64,000 nt of DNA from an uncultured Selenomonadaceae bacterium (GTDB lineage Bacteria; Bacillota; Negativicutes; Selenomonadales; Selenomonadaceae), in assembly GCA_905234235.1 (NCBI GenBank), contig CAJOHN010000006.1:19986-83985 (forward strand), given 5' to 3'. The notes below the pieces were generated by a model. The model saw only the letters and a list, made by a program, of their open reading frames with translations, was not told the origin of the DNA and searched no databases. The position numbers and the translations under genes were made by a program. How positions within the stretch are numbered: position 1 is the first letter of the stretch; every line of letters begins with the position of its first letter. Positions 16,924-25,635 of the stretch are shown here, in pieces.

Positions 16924-17225
16924 ATCAATAATTCCGTAACGAAGACGACCGAACAACACAACAATGCGACTTTGAACAAACTCGCGCCAGACCACGCCGC
17001 CAAAATCCCTACGATTAACGCCAATGCTCCCGATAACTGCGATTGCGTGGCGTCGATTATCGCCGGAAATGTCATAACCGCCAGCGTCACGTAAGGCACG
17101 TAGTACAGGAACGAGCGCACCGTTTGATTTTTTATCTCGCCGCGAATCAGCGTTAACGGCAAAATTTTTATCGCCAACGTCACCGCGCTCGCAACCAAGA
17201 TGTAAACGTTAATGTCGTGCGTCAT
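16920..17225 (-). CDS. azlD: Branched-chain amino acid export subunit AzlD
   Basis: 101 aa with four hydrophobic segments (VYILVASAVTLAIKILPLTLI, YYVPYVTLAVMTFPAII, ALIVGILAAWSGASLFKVALL). AzlD is the small partner of AzlC in a branched-chain amino acid (and azaleucine) exporter. Its start overlaps azlC by 17 bases, and it is the last gene of the run that begins with flgB. Its stop codon lies in the -35 box of the leftward promoter. Confidence 0.9.
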   Translation of the reverse strand: MTHDINVYILVASAVTLAIKILPLTLIRGEIKNQTVRSFLYYVPYVTLAVMTFPAIIDATQSQLSGALALIVGILAAWSGASLFKVALLCCSVVFVTELLI

Positions 17226-17931
17226 CGTCGTCCTCCTTGATTGGGAATAACATTGCCGCCGCGCCTGCGATTAAAATTGTCAACGCGATTGTCCGATTGC
17301 CCGCAGAAATTTCAGGGAAAAATTTTTCAGCTAAAAAACTCATAAGAAAGCTCACGACGACCGCCCCGCCGATAATTTTATCCTTCCGCGCAGGCGGGAT
17401 TATCACCGCAAGAAACATCCCGTAAAGCGCAACACTCAACGCGCTGACTGCCGACGCCGGTAAAATATTCCCCGCGATAATTCCAAGAGCCGTCCCAATC
17501 GACCAGCCGGGTAACGCCGTCAACATCGCGCCGTAATTGTAAAACGGATTCAGCCAACGTCCGCCGCGTGCTATCGATATGCCAAAAATTTCGTCCGTCA
17601 CGTCGAAGCCAACAAAAATCCTGTGGTAAAACGGCGTATCGGGCGAAAACTTTTGACTTAAAACCGTGCTCATCAAAACGTAGCGAGCATTAGCGACGAG
17701 CGTCATCAAAGCAATTTCAAAGCAAGGCGCATCCGAGCCGATAACCATAAACGCCGCGTATTCGCCCGCAGAAGCATTGTTCAGCAAACTTATCACGAAA
17801 CCTTGCAACGGATTGAGCCCAACGTTTTTCGCCGCGATGCCCAAAGTAAAGCCCACGACAAAATATCCCAAACCAATCGGCGTGCCGTCTCTGAAACCGT
17901 CCAGCAACGCTTGCCGATTCTCAATCGTCAT
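17209..17931 (-). CDS. azlC: Branched-chain amino acid permease AzlC
   Basis: 240 aa, several membrane helices. The typical start RQALLDGFRDGTPIGLGYFVVGFTLGIAAK and the segment NNASAGEYAAFMVIGSDAP identify the AzlC family. It works with AzlD to export branched-chain amino acids. The start overlaps the amidase gene by 11 bases. That the pair follows the flagellar run probably reflects local operon growth, not shared function. Confidence 0.9.
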   Translation of the reverse strand: MTIENRQALLDGFRDGTPIGLGYFVVGFTLGIAAKNVGLNPLQGFVISLLNNASAGEYAAFMVIGSDAPCFEIALMTLVANARYVLMSTVLSQKFSPDTPFYHRIFVGFDVTDEIFGISIARGGRWLNPFYNYGAMLTALPGWSIGTALGIIAGNILPASAVSALSVALYGMFLAVIIPPARKDKIIGGAVVVSFLMSFLAEKFFPEISAGNRTIALTILIAGAAAMLFPIKEDDDDARH

Positions 17932-18562
17932 AGAAAATCAAACCGTCGCTTTCAAGCTGAGCGCGCAAGCCGTTCATAAAAATTTTACCGGGATCAGTTT
18001 TTATCGAGTAATAGCCCGCGACGTTTTCAATGTAAAGCCCGCTCGCCCGCGCCGCATTTTGCTGATAGTGCCCGAAAACATATTTTATCGTCGGATATTT
18101 TTCGTGCAGATATTTTATCAGCTGAACGTTCGCCGCAAGTTGCTCTTCCGTCAAATCCTCGCGCCCGTCATAACCGCCGACGTTTTCAATCCCAATCGCG
18201 CAGTGGTTATAGCCGATAATGTGCCGCGCAAATTTCGTTTCGGGCATAAGCCGCCAAATCGTGCCGTCGCGACCAACTAAAAATTGAGACGCAACATTAA
18301 GCCTGCCCTCGTCGTCGTTCATTTCCTCGTTATAAAAGAATCCCCAATTTGATTCGAGCGTGCCCATCGCCGTCCAATGCACAACGACTGCTTGCGGAAT
18401 TATTTCGCGGCAAATTTTCCCGTAATGTCTAAGCGTGTATTCGTCAATTAATTCGTCGCGGTGTTCCGTCCATAAAATAAAGTTGTCGACGTAGGGAACT
18501 TCGGCGAAAACTTTTGTGCTCAACATAAGAACCGCCGCGCAGATTATTGAAAATTTTTTCAT
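17921..18562 (-). CDS. Secreted N-acetylmuramoyl-L-alanine amidase (Amidase_2)
   Basis: 213 aa with a signal peptide (KKFSIICAAVLMLSTKVFA). The amidase/PGRP fold is shown by VVVHWTAMG (zinc His, about residue 57), SQFLVGRDGTIWRLMPE, the NHCAIGIENVGG strand, GHYQ and a C-terminal KTDPG. It cuts the bond between muramic acid and L-alanine in peptidoglycan. ATGA overlap with the lytic transglycosylase gene suggests the two wall enzymes are made together, plausibly to open the wall for the flagellar rod. Confidence 0.88.
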   Translation of the reverse strand: MKKFSIICAAVLMLSTKVFAEVPYVDNFILWTEHRDELIDEYTLRHYGKICREIIPQAVVVHWTAMGTLESNWGFFYNEEMNDDEGRLNVASQFLVGRDGTIWRLMPETKFARHIIGYNHCAIGIENVGGYDGREDLTEEQLAANVQLIKYLHEKYPTIKYVFGHYQQNAARASGLYIENVAGYYSIKTDPGKIFMNGLRAQLESDGLIFYDD

Positions 18563-19428
18563 TGGTAAATGTCCATAACGCGCCCAACATAATTTTGCGT
18601 TTCGGAGAAGGGCGGAATTCCTCCGTAACGTTTAACCGCACCGGGTCCGGCATTGTAAGCAGCAACCGCCAACGGAACATCGCCGTCGAAAGTGTCAAGC
18701 ATCTGCTTAAGATATTTCGTGCCGCCTGCAATATTTTCACTTGTGTTGTAGGGATTGACGCCCAAACTCGCCGCAGTCTCCGGCATGAGTTGCATAACGC
18801 CAATCGCGCCGACGGGTGAAATTTCGGCTTGATTCATATCGGATTCGGCAATGGCGATAGCGCGGACGAGTCGCGGGTCGACGCCGTAACTCTGCGCGGT
18901 CTGCATGATATAATCTTCGACGTTGATAAATTCTTCGCTCGCGCCGATATAATTATCCTCAAAAATTTTATCGTCGGGCGTCGGAATTTCAAGCTCGGTA
19001 CCAGGAACTTCGACGCGTTCAATCTTCGGGGCGGCTTGTTGAGGCGGATTAATTTTTTCAGGCAAAGGATTCTGCTCGGGCTCGGCAGGTTTAACTTCAG
19101 CAGATTTTTTCGGAGCGGGCGGGTTAGGATTAATTTCGACTTTCTCCGCCTCGCGTAAAGCTTTGGCGACTTTGGCGGAATTTGCGGCGTCGTTTTCGTT
19201 GACGGGATTAGTGACACCGGGCAATTTCTGAACGTCGGAAACTTTTTGAACGTCGGAAATAGCTTGTGGCTGATGAATTTTTGCTTGCCGCGCTATCTCC
19301 CGTTCCAATGTCGCTTGAAAGTCTGCGCCGTTTATTCCGATTTTTTCCTCTATCGCCGCTATCCGCCGACGTACTTGGTCAATCCTCTGCGTCATGTTGA
19401 CGCGCTCAACCGGTTGAATCTCAATCAA
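18559..19428 (-). CDS. SLT-domain lytic transglycosylase with long N-terminal linker
   Basis: 289 aa. Residues about 1-40 are helical (TQRIDQVRRRIAAIEEKIG), followed by a Pro/Lys/Glu-rich linker to about 165, then a goose-type SLT domain: RAIAIAESDMNQAEISPVGAIGVMQLMPETA with the catalytic Glu, GTKYLKQML and AVAAYNAGPGAVKRYGGIPP. No ordinary signal peptide is seen, so export could go through the flagellar apparatus (inference). Start is TTG 19428 with AAGGAG 9 bases upstream; this site overlaps the fliJ stop. SLT genes after fliJ are known in flagellar operons. Confidence 0.88.
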   Translation of the reverse strand: MIEIQPVERVNMTQRIDQVRRRIAAIEEKIGINGADFQATLEREIARQAKIHQPQAISDVQKVSDVQKLPGVTNPVNENDAANSAKVAKALREAEKVEINPNPPAPKKSAEVKPAEPEQNPLPEKINPPQQAAPKIERVEVPGTELEIPTPDDKIFEDNYIGASEEFINVEDYIMQTAQSYGVDPRLVRAIAIAESDMNQAEISPVGAIGVMQLMPETAASLGVNPYNTSENIAGGTKYLKQMLDTFDGDVPLAVAAYNAGPGAVKRYGGIPPFSETQNYVGRVMDIYQ

Positions 19429-19441
19429 AATTTATCACTCC

Positions 19442-19888
19442 TTATTTACGCATTGACAACTGCAAGCCGATTTCGTCAAGCATTTTTTGTTCCTCGAAAA
19501 GTAATTCCGCATTGTACTCATTCAATCGCTTTTCCTTAAGCTGTTCAATACTTTTAAGATACGTCATCAGCTTCATTAAAATTTTCAATTTCTCCTGCTT
19601 ATCCTGCGCCGCCTTTAAAATTACTTGCTGTTGCTTTTCGATTTGTTCGCGCTTCCAGTTGAAAAAACTATTGTACGTCATGATAACTCCAATCGTAACT
19701 TTTTTGCCCTCGCCCGTCATCTCGGCAAATTCCTCTTGTCCTTCAGCGAGTTCGCGCAGTAACACTTGCAACTTGGCGCGGCACTCCTCCAATTTCCGCG
19801 AAGACTCGGCGAATTTCATTTCGGCATCGTCTTTTTTGCGCTTGGTGACTTTCAACAGCGTTTCGAGCTGGAATTTAAATTTTTTCAT
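19442..19888 (-). CDS. fliJ: Flagellar export chaperone/stalk protein FliJ
   Basis: 148 aa, almost wholly coiled coil (KFQLETLLKVTKRKKDDAEMK at the start, many Glu/Lys heptads). FliJ binds the FliI ATPase ring and FlhA and helps chaperone recycling. It starts 1 base after fliI ends. Length and the FliI context secure the call although FliJ sequences diverge. Confidence 0.9.
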   Translation of the reverse strand: MKKFKFQLETLLKVTKRKKDDAEMKFAESSRKLEECRAKLQVLLRELAEGQEEFAEMTGEGKKVTIGVIMTYNSFFNWKREQIEKQQQVILKAAQDKQEKLKILMKLMTYLKSIEQLKEKRLNEYNAELLFEEQKMLDEIGLQLSMRK

Positions 19889-19889
19889 A

Positions 19890-21215
19890 TCACTTGCCGG
19901 AAATCTTTATAAGTTTTTGTTTGGTTACGTCGTAGGTGTCGACTTCAAAAATCCCTTGACAGAGGAACTCGTTAATCGAATCAATCTTGCTAATCGCCTC
20001 GTCAATGCGTTTGCTGGAACCTTTGACGTAAGCCCCGATATGAATCAAATCTTCCGCGTCTTTATAAACCGCCATCAACGCACGCATTTTCTGCGCGGCT
20101 TGCAAATGTTCCTTAGTAACAACCTCATTCATAACGCGGCTGACGCTAGCCAAAACGTCGATAGCGGGGAAATGATTCTGCGCGGCGATTGTGCGACTTA
20201 AAACAATGTGCCCGTCGAGAATTGAACGGACGGCGTCGGCAATGGGTTCGTTCATATCATCGCCGTCGACAAGCACAGTATAAATCCCCGTGATTGAGCC
20301 GGTATCTGAAGTTCCTGCGCGTTCAAGAAGTCTCGGCAATAATGCGAAAACCGACGGAGTATAACCTCTTGTCGCGGGCGGCTCGCCGATTGTTAAGCCG
20401 ACTTCACGTTGAGCCATAGCAAAGCGCGTAACAGAATCCATCATCAAAATAACTTTGTGTCCTTGATCTCGGAAATACTCGGCAATGGCGGTGGCAGTCA
20501 TCGCTCCTTTGATTCTGACGAGTGCAGGTTGGTCTGAAGTCGCAACAACAACGACGGCGCGTTTAAGTCCCGCCTCGCCCAAGTCGCGTTCAATAAAGTC
20601 ACGAACTTCACGCCCGCGTTCGCCAATCAGCGCAATGACGCTTATATCAGCCTCAGTATTGCGGGCAATCATCGAGAGCAAAGTTGACTTTCCGACTCCG
20701 GAGCCCGCCATAATCCCGATACGTTGACCGTCGCCCATAGTTATAAGCCCGTCAACTGCACGGACGCCGACATAAAGATTATCATGAATGCGCGGGCGTT
20801 TAAGCGGATGAGGCGGCGGGGCTTGCAACGGATATTCAATCGTAGAAAGAATCGGTTCCAGTCCGTCCATTGGATTACCGAGTCCGTCAAGTACGCGTCC
20901 CAAAAGTTCATCGCCGACTTTGACTTGAAGAGTTTTCTGCGCGGCGACAACTTCGCAACCGGGACCGACGCCTTGCATTTCGCCAATCGGCATTAACATT
21001 ACAAAACCTTCGCGGAAACCAACGACTTCTGCAGGTATCGGCGGCACGTTCGGGAATTTTGACGTGATATAACAAAGCTCGCCTACGCTGACTGCCGGAC
21101 CTTGCGTCTCTATAACCAGCCCGACCACTTGCGTAACCTTGCCCATTAATTTAATCGTCTTGCATTCGTTTATCGCGTTTTTGAGTTTCTGCAGGTTTAT
21201 ATCGTTCTTAATCAT
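19890..21215 (-). CDS. fliI: Flagellum-specific export ATPase FliI
   Basis: 441 aa. Walker A GIMAGSGVGKSTLLSMIAR, the GERGREVRDFIE segment, VILMMDSVTRFAMAQREV and the PPATRGYTPSVFALLPRLLERAG signature are those of the FliI/SctN ATPases that energise type III export. The frame is open to 21290, but ATG 21215 has GGAGAG 4 bases upstream and forms an ATGA overlap with the stop of the PIN toxin gene. FliI translation is therefore coupled to the toxin gene. Confidence 0.96.
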   Translation of the reverse strand: MIKNDINLQKLKNAINECKTIKLMGKVTQVVGLVIETQGPAVSVGELCYITSKFPNVPPIPAEVVGFREGFVMLMPIGEMQGVGPGCEVVAAQKTLQVKVGDELLGRVLDGLGNPMDGLEPILSTIEYPLQAPPPHPLKRPRIHDNLYVGVRAVDGLITMGDGQRIGIMAGSGVGKSTLLSMIARNTEADISVIALIGERGREVRDFIERDLGEAGLKRAVVVVATSDQPALVRIKGAMTATAIAEYFRDQGHKVILMMDSVTRFAMAQREVGLTIGEPPATRGYTPSVFALLPRLLERAGTSDTGSITGIYTVLVDGDDMNEPIADAVRSILDGHIVLSRTIAAQNHFPAIDVLASVSRVMNEVVTKEHLQAAQKMRALMAVYKDAEDLIHIGAYVKGSSKRIDEAISKIDSINEFLCQGIFEVDTYDVTKQKLIKISGK

Positions 21216-21631
21216 TCGGCTCTCCAGTTTACAAAACTCAAACCTTCGACGCGGCTGAAGTGTCTCATATTGGAGGTGACGAGCGTACAATCATTAACCA
21301 TAGAAATCGCCGCAATGTAAATATCATTGTCCTCAATCATTTGTCCCTTGTGTAGCTGAAGATAAATTTCGATGGCTTTTCTAATCGTTGTCAAATCGTC
21401 TCGGTCTTGGTCAAGATAGAGATGTTTAGCGTTTTCGTAGAACTTATTAAACTTTTTGAGCATACGAGTTTTGCCAGCCGCTTTTAAGCCACGCACAACC
21501 TCATAATAAACGATTGACGAGATAAAAAGATTGTCGTCATTATCCAAAGCTGTGTTCAAGTGGTGCATAACTTTGGGATCATTGCGTAGAATATCGCTTA
21601 CGACGTTTGAATCCAAACAATAATTAGCCAT
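21212..21631 (-). CDS. vapC: PIN-domain ribonuclease toxin (VapC-like)
   Basis: 139 aa. PIN signatures in order: YCLDSNVVSDIL with the first Asp, SSIVYYEVVRGL with the Glu, IEDNDIYIAAISMV with the third acid, and LVTSNMRHFSRVEGL. This arrangement is close to tRNA(fMet)-type VapC nucleases. ATG 21631 is inside the antitoxin-like gene (8-base overlap); the longer frame to 21712 has no good start. The stop overlaps fliI by ATGA. A toxin gene locked between fliH and fliI is unusual; see findings. Confidence 0.85.
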   Translation of the reverse strand: MANYCLDSNVVSDILRNDPKVMHHLNTALDNDDNLFISSIVYYEVVRGLKAAGKTRMLKKFNKFYENAKHLYLDQDRDDLTTIRKAIEIYLQLHKGQMIEDNDIYIAAISMVNDCTLVTSNMRHFSRVEGLSFVNWRAE

Positions 21632-21857
21632 AAAGTGCCGCCTTTCTTGCCTCTTCAGCCTCCATATATTTGCCGAGAGCCTCTTTTTCGTCGTCATCGA
21701 GCAAATTGGCAAGTCCCATAAATACCTCGCGCTGAGTCATCTTTTCCTCTGGTTCGGGGTTACTGTTGTTCTTAATCGCGTTAATGTCGGTGCGCAAGGC
21801 GTCAATATCATTCTGCATTTTGGTAAGCATGGACAAAATTTTTTCTTCGTTAGACAA
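21624..21857 (-). CDS. Putative antitoxin partner of the PIN toxin
   Basis: 77 aa. The N-terminal half is a coiled coil (ILSMLTKMQNDIDALRTDINAIKNN), the C-terminal half is acidic and helical (FMGLANLLDDDEKEALGKYMEAEEARKAAL). There is no AbrB, MazE or ribbon-helix-helix motif visible, so DNA binding is uncertain. Size, position and the 8-base overlap with the PIN gene make it the likely neutralising partner. TTG 21857 follows GGAGG by 9 bases, and the fliH stop is only 1 base upstream. Confidence 0.7.
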   Translation of the reverse strand: MSNEEKILSMLTKMQNDIDALRTDINAIKNNSNPEPEEKMTQREVFMGLANLLDDDEKEALGKYMEAEEARKAALYG

Positions 21858-21858
21858 T

Positions 21859-22812
21859 TTAATTCGCCTCCTGTGTATTCAAGACGCTTTGAACGGCTTT
21901 TTTCATCAAATCGAGTTGCGTAGAAAGTCTGGCGTCGACGCCGCCGTTGGGAGTTTCGATAACGCAATCGCCGGGCTTCAACGCTTCATCCGAAACAACT
22001 TCGAGGAGGGCGGTACCGTCGGTTAGCATCGATTGAAATTCCGCACGCGCCATCAAAATTAAATCGTAACTATCGGGGTCGACGTGAACTTTGACTTCCT
22101 TTTGGTCGCGAACGTGCCTAATCGATTCACGCACGACGGGCAGAATAACTTGCGGCGCGTCGAGGAAATGTTGCGGCAAAATTTTTTCTATCGCCATGAT
22201 AACGACTGCGACAATTTCATCTTCCGCACGGATAAAATATTCCGACGTTTGCTCCTTAGCGTCGCGAATTGTTTTCTGCGCTTTATCGTTAGCTTGCCGA
22301 ACTATATCTTTGAGCTCGTCCTCGATTTTTTCTTTGCCGTCTTTAATGCCCTCTTTTTTGCCGTCTTTGTAACCCGCGTCGTAGCCTTCCTTCTGAACTT
22401 TTTCGAGGAGCTCTTTAGCCTCTTGCTTTGTATCCTCGACGATTTTTTCAGCCTCTGCGGTTGCCCTGTCGAGAGTTTCTTGCGCCTGTTTTTCGGCTTG
22501 TCTTTTGAGGTCTTCGGCTTGCTGTTTAATTTCTTCAGCTTGCTTTTTTAATTGTGTTGACTCCGCCTTTTCCTTATGAGCCTCGCGCAAAGTTTCTTCC
22601 GTCAATTTGGATTTCTGTTCGATTTCCTCTATCTCCGCGTAAACTTTATCTAAAATTTCTTGCGGGATGCCGCGTTCGGGTTCGGGCTCTTTAAGTTCTT
22701 CTTCTGATTTTTCTTCGTCTTCATCGGGTTTTTCTTCGACGACGGGTTTTGGTTTCGTGCCGATTATAACAGGTTGCCCGACCGTCATGTATCGCACAAT
22801 GGGTTTCTGCAA
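21859..22812 (-). CDS. fliH: Flagellar assembly protein FliH
   Basis: 317 aa, longer than average. After an acidic Pro/Glu-rich N-terminus there is a long Lys/Glu/Gln coiled coil (about 80-150), a Gly-repeat stretch GYDAGYKDGKKEGIKDGKE typical of the FliH GxxxG region, and the conserved C-terminal domain (IEKILPQHFLDAPQVILPVVRESIRHV, VHVDPDSYDLI, GDCVIETPNGGVDARLSTQLD). FliH regulates FliI and tethers it to the C-ring. 15 bases after fliG. Confidence 0.92.
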   Translation of the reverse strand: MQKPIVRYMTVGQPVIIGTKPKPVVEEKPDEDEEKSEEELKEPEPERGIPQEILDKVYAEIEEIEQKSKLTEETLREAHKEKAESTQLKKQAEEIKQQAEDLKRQAEKQAQETLDRATAEAEKIVEDTKQEAKELLEKVQKEGYDAGYKDGKKEGIKDGKEKIEDELKDIVRQANDKAQKTIRDAKEQTSEYFIRAEDEIVAVVIMAIEKILPQHFLDAPQVILPVVRESIRHVRDQKEVKVHVDPDSYDLILMARAEFQSMLTDGTALLEVVSDEALKPGDCVIETPNGGVDARLSTQLDLMKKAVQSVLNTQEAN

Positions 22813-22827
22813 TTATTTCGCCTCCGA

Positions 22828-23859
22828 TTATACAAGCATACCCTCGCCGCCGCCGCGCACGATTACGATAACGCCCTTGTCTTCGAGCGTCCGAATAACG
22901 TTGACGACTTTCGCTTGAGCCTCTTCCACGTCGCGTATCTTAACCGGTCCCATGTAAGAAATTTCTTCGCGCAACATATCGGCGGCACGTTTCGACATGT
23001 TCTTATAAATTTTTTCGGAAACCTCGTCGCTGGTAGCCTTCATTGCAAGCGAAAGATCTTTGGTATCGACTTCGCGCAAAACAAGCTGAAGTGAACGGTC
23101 GTCGAGCTGGACAATATCCTCGAAGACGAACATAAGTTGTTTGATTTCTTCGGCGAGTTCGGGGCTGTCGACTTCCAAAGATTCGATAATCGCACGCTCC
23201 GTTGAACGGTCGACGCGGTTTAAAACATCGACAACAGCTTGGACGCCGCCCGCCGTCGTGAAGTCTTGCGTTGACAGCGAGGAGATTTTCTTTTCAAGCA
23301 CGCGTTCTACTTCGCGGATAACATCTGGGGAAGTCCTATCCATAAGCGCGATACGTTTGGCAACGTCGGCTTGCGCGTCGACTGATAAGCCGCTCATGAT
23401 GATACCTGCTTGGTCGGGCGACAGATACGCCATAACCAACGCGATTGTCTGCGGGTGTTCGTTTTGTAAGAAGTTCAAAAGTTGCGAGGGGTCGGTCTTG
23501 CGTAGGAACTCGAACGGGCGCACCTGCAAGCTCGTTGTCAAGCGATTGAGGATGTCGGTTGCCTTGTCCGTGCCCAATGCTTTCTCCAAGACACTTTGCG
23601 CGTATTCAAGCCCGCCCGTCGACAGATAATCATTAGCCATCATCATCTGATAAAATTCGCTGATGACTTTATTTTTTTTCTCAAGGCTGACGTGCCGATT
23701 GTTGGCGATTTCAAGCGTGATTGATTCGATTTCGTCTTCGTCCATATGTTCAAAGACTTTAGCAGCGTAGTCGCCGCCGAGCGCGATAAATAAAATCGCC
23801 GCCTTTTCGTGCGCCGACATTGGTTTTGCTTCGGCATACATATCTTGTACTGATGGCAT
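22828..23859 (-). CDS. fliG: Flagellar motor switch protein FliG
   Basis: 343 aa. All three FliG domains are present: N-terminal MSAHEKAAILFIALGGDYAAKVF, the middle domain with NEHPQTIALVMAYLSPDQA (EHPQ motif), and the C-terminal torque domain with MFVFEDIVQLDDRSLQLVLREVDTKDLSLAMK. FliG links the MS ring to the stator and sets rotation. Preceded by an 83-base spacer that holds a palindromic repeat. Confidence 0.97.
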   Translation of the reverse strand: MPSVQDMYAEAKPMSAHEKAAILFIALGGDYAAKVFEHMDEDEIESITLEIANNRHVSLEKKNKVISEFYQMMMANDYLSTGGLEYAQSVLEKALGTDKATDILNRLTTSLQVRPFEFLRKTDPSQLLNFLQNEHPQTIALVMAYLSPDQAGIIMSGLSVDAQADVAKRIALMDRTSPDVIREVERVLEKKISSLSTQDFTTAGGVQAVVDVLNRVDRSTERAIIESLEVDSPELAEEIKQLMFVFEDIVQLDDRSLQLVLREVDTKDLSLAMKATSDEVSEKIYKNMSKRAADMLREEISYMGPVKIRDVEEAQAKVVNVIRTLEDKGVIVIVRGGGEGMLV

Positions 23860-23885
23860 TTTATCTCCTCCGTTAAAAGCAAAAA

Positions 23886-23936
23886 GTGATTAGTGACGAG
23901 TGATTAGATTTTTGCTAACCACTAAGCACTAACCAC
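23886..23936. repeat. Imperfect palindromic repeat between fliF and fliG
   Basis: The arm 23886-23907 (GTGATTAGTGACGAGTGATTAG with T-G-A-TTAG units) and the arm 23915-23936 (CTAACCACTAAG-type) are complementary at 17 of 22 positions around a short loop. Units of about 8 bases repeat inside each arm. It resembles, in design but not in sequence, the elements at 25636 and 57095. Confidence 0.6.
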
Positions 23937-23942
23937 TAAGAA

Positions 23943-25619
23943 TCATTCGTCCTCCGTTAGCCACGTCTTTACGAGCATGGCGACTTCCGCAGGTTTCTCG
24001 TCGATTAGCTTAAGGATAGCTTGTTTCTCGGCGAGTTGTTGTCTTTCTTCTTCGGTGAGGTTGTCCTCCGGAATAATATTTTCTTCGATGTCCTTTGCCC
24101 GCTGTTCGGCTTCGGCTTGAACTGCGGCGAGGCGTTGTTGTTCTTCCTCGCGCTTTTGAGCCTCTTCCGCTTGTCTGGCTTTCTCTTCTTCCTCGCGAGC
24201 TTTTCGTTCAGCCTCAAGTTTCGCCTCGATTTCAGCCTGACGCTCTTTACGTTTCTTCCAGCGATACATGAGGAACCCGCCCAAAAGTAATGCCGCAAGT
24301 AAAATCATAGCCGCAATCTCCGTGTACAAAATCCTATCTTTGCGTAATTGTTCTTGTCTTGCCTCTTCTGCCAATCTGTCTTTCAAATCGGTATTGAACG
24401 GCATGGGCTCGACGGATATGGTATCGCCGCGATCCTCGTTTATGCCTGCCGCTGAACTTACCGCCCTAAGAAGTCCCTCTTGCTGAAGCTCAGTAATTTC
24501 ATCATTAACCAAAACGGCAACCGTGAGGCGGCGAATTGAACCGGGCGACGCTATGATTTTCTGATTTTCCTCGTTGACTTCGTAGTTTTTAGTTGACTCC
24601 TTGCGTTCGTATTCGGCATTGGCATTCCTATCCTCCGCGACGTAACCGGGAACGTTGCCCGCGACGCCTGCAGGTCCGCCGGGCATATTAGATTCGCCGT
24701 TGTAACTTTCGCTGATGTCCTGCTGACTGCGGATAATGCCCGACTCGTCAACTACCGGCGTGAAAGTTTGGCGGTCAATCTTTCTGTCGTCGAAGTCGAG
24801 TTCCACGCTTACACGGACGAAAGCATTGCCCTCGCCGAGCGTCTTATCGAGCATGGTTTGAATATTTTGCTGAATATGGTCGCGAACGCGCTTTGTCATT
24901 TCAATCTGACTGAGCGTCCGCATATTCATTGCGCTTTGTTTTTCAAACTCGTCGTCATCGCTTTTGTTAAGGATATTGCCCTGTTCGTCGACGATTGTAA
25001 TATTTTCTGGGGAAAGACCTTGAACGCTGTGGCTTACCAGATTAACAATGCCTTTAACTTCCGGCACCGTCAACTTAGTTTCGGGCTTCAACATAAGGAG
25101 GATTGACGCCGTCGCGGGTTTTTCATTCTTTTTATAGAGGCTGTCCTCCGGCAAGACGATATGAACTCGCGCCTTGTCGACGCTACCCAAATGTTCAATC
25201 GTGCGAGTAAGTTCCCCTTGCAATGCTTGAAGATAATTAACTTTGTTCTGGAATTCCGTGACGCCGAGTTTGCTGTCGTCAAAGAGTTCAAAACCTTTAT
25301 TACCGCGTGGCAAACCCGCCGCCGCCAAATCAAGTCGCAGATTATGAACTTGCGTGACGGGGACAAAGATTGTCGCGCCTTTTTTATCTTCAGTCAATTC
25401 GTAGGGGACGCCCGCTTCTTTTAAGCTGTTCACAACGTCGCCGGCGTCTTTCGTCTCCAAATTGGTATACAGCGGCACATATTCGGGTTTGCTACCGTAC
25501 CAGAAGCTGATTCCCGCGAAGGCAAGCACCAATAAAACAATTCCGCCTATGATAATGTATTTGCGCCTGCTTTGGTATCTGTTCCACAGTTCCAGGAGCC
25601 GCTCTCTCCAATTCGCCAA
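23943..25619 (-). CDS. fliF: Flagellar MS-ring protein FliF
   Basis: 558 aa. N-terminal membrane segment IIIGGIVLLVLAFAGISFWYG, the ring-building motifs (YVPLYTNLETKDAGDVVNSLKE, RARVHIVLPE-like VDKARVHIVLPEDSLY, VKGIVNLVSHSVQGLSPENITIVD), a variable Gly/Asn-rich loop, then a second membrane segment near residue 455 (AAMILLAALLLGGFLMY) and an acidic coiled C-terminus that binds FliG. FliF forms the base of the rotor and export gate housing. Confidence 0.96.
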   Translation of the reverse strand: MANWRERLLELWNRYQSRRKYIIIGGIVLLVLAFAGISFWYGSKPEYVPLYTNLETKDAGDVVNSLKEAGVPYELTEDKKGATIFVPVTQVHNLRLDLAAAGLPRGNKGFELFDDSKLGVTEFQNKVNYLQALQGELTRTIEHLGSVDKARVHIVLPEDSLYKKNEKPATASILLMLKPETKLTVPEVKGIVNLVSHSVQGLSPENITIVDEQGNILNKSDDDEFEKQSAMNMRTLSQIEMTKRVRDHIQQNIQTMLDKTLGEGNAFVRVSVELDFDDRKIDRQTFTPVVDESGIIRSQQDISESYNGESNMPGGPAGVAGNVPGYVAEDRNANAEYERKESTKNYEVNEENQKIIASPGSIRRLTVAVLVNDEITELQQEGLLRAVSSAAGINEDRGDTISVEPMPFNTDLKDRLAEEARQEQLRKDRILYTEIAAMILLAALLLGGFLMYRWKKRKERQAEIEAKLEAERKAREEEEKARQAEEAQKREEEQQRLAAVQAEAEQRAKDIEENIIPEDNLTEEERQQLAEKQAILKLIDEKPAEVAMLVKTWLTEDE

Positions 25620-25635
25620 TAAACTCAGTCCTTTC

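Noticed and set aside
16847..16939. A second short plus-strand frame (ATG AGC ACC ...) of 30 codons at the right side of the small peptide locus
   Set aside because: No ribosome binding site, it spans the terminator, and it runs into the end of azlD; the bases are better explained as the 3' stem and terminator.
16789..16995. Minus-strand 68-codon frame crossing the azlD end
   Set aside because: It is an alternate frame of azlD extended into the noncoding locus, without a start signal.
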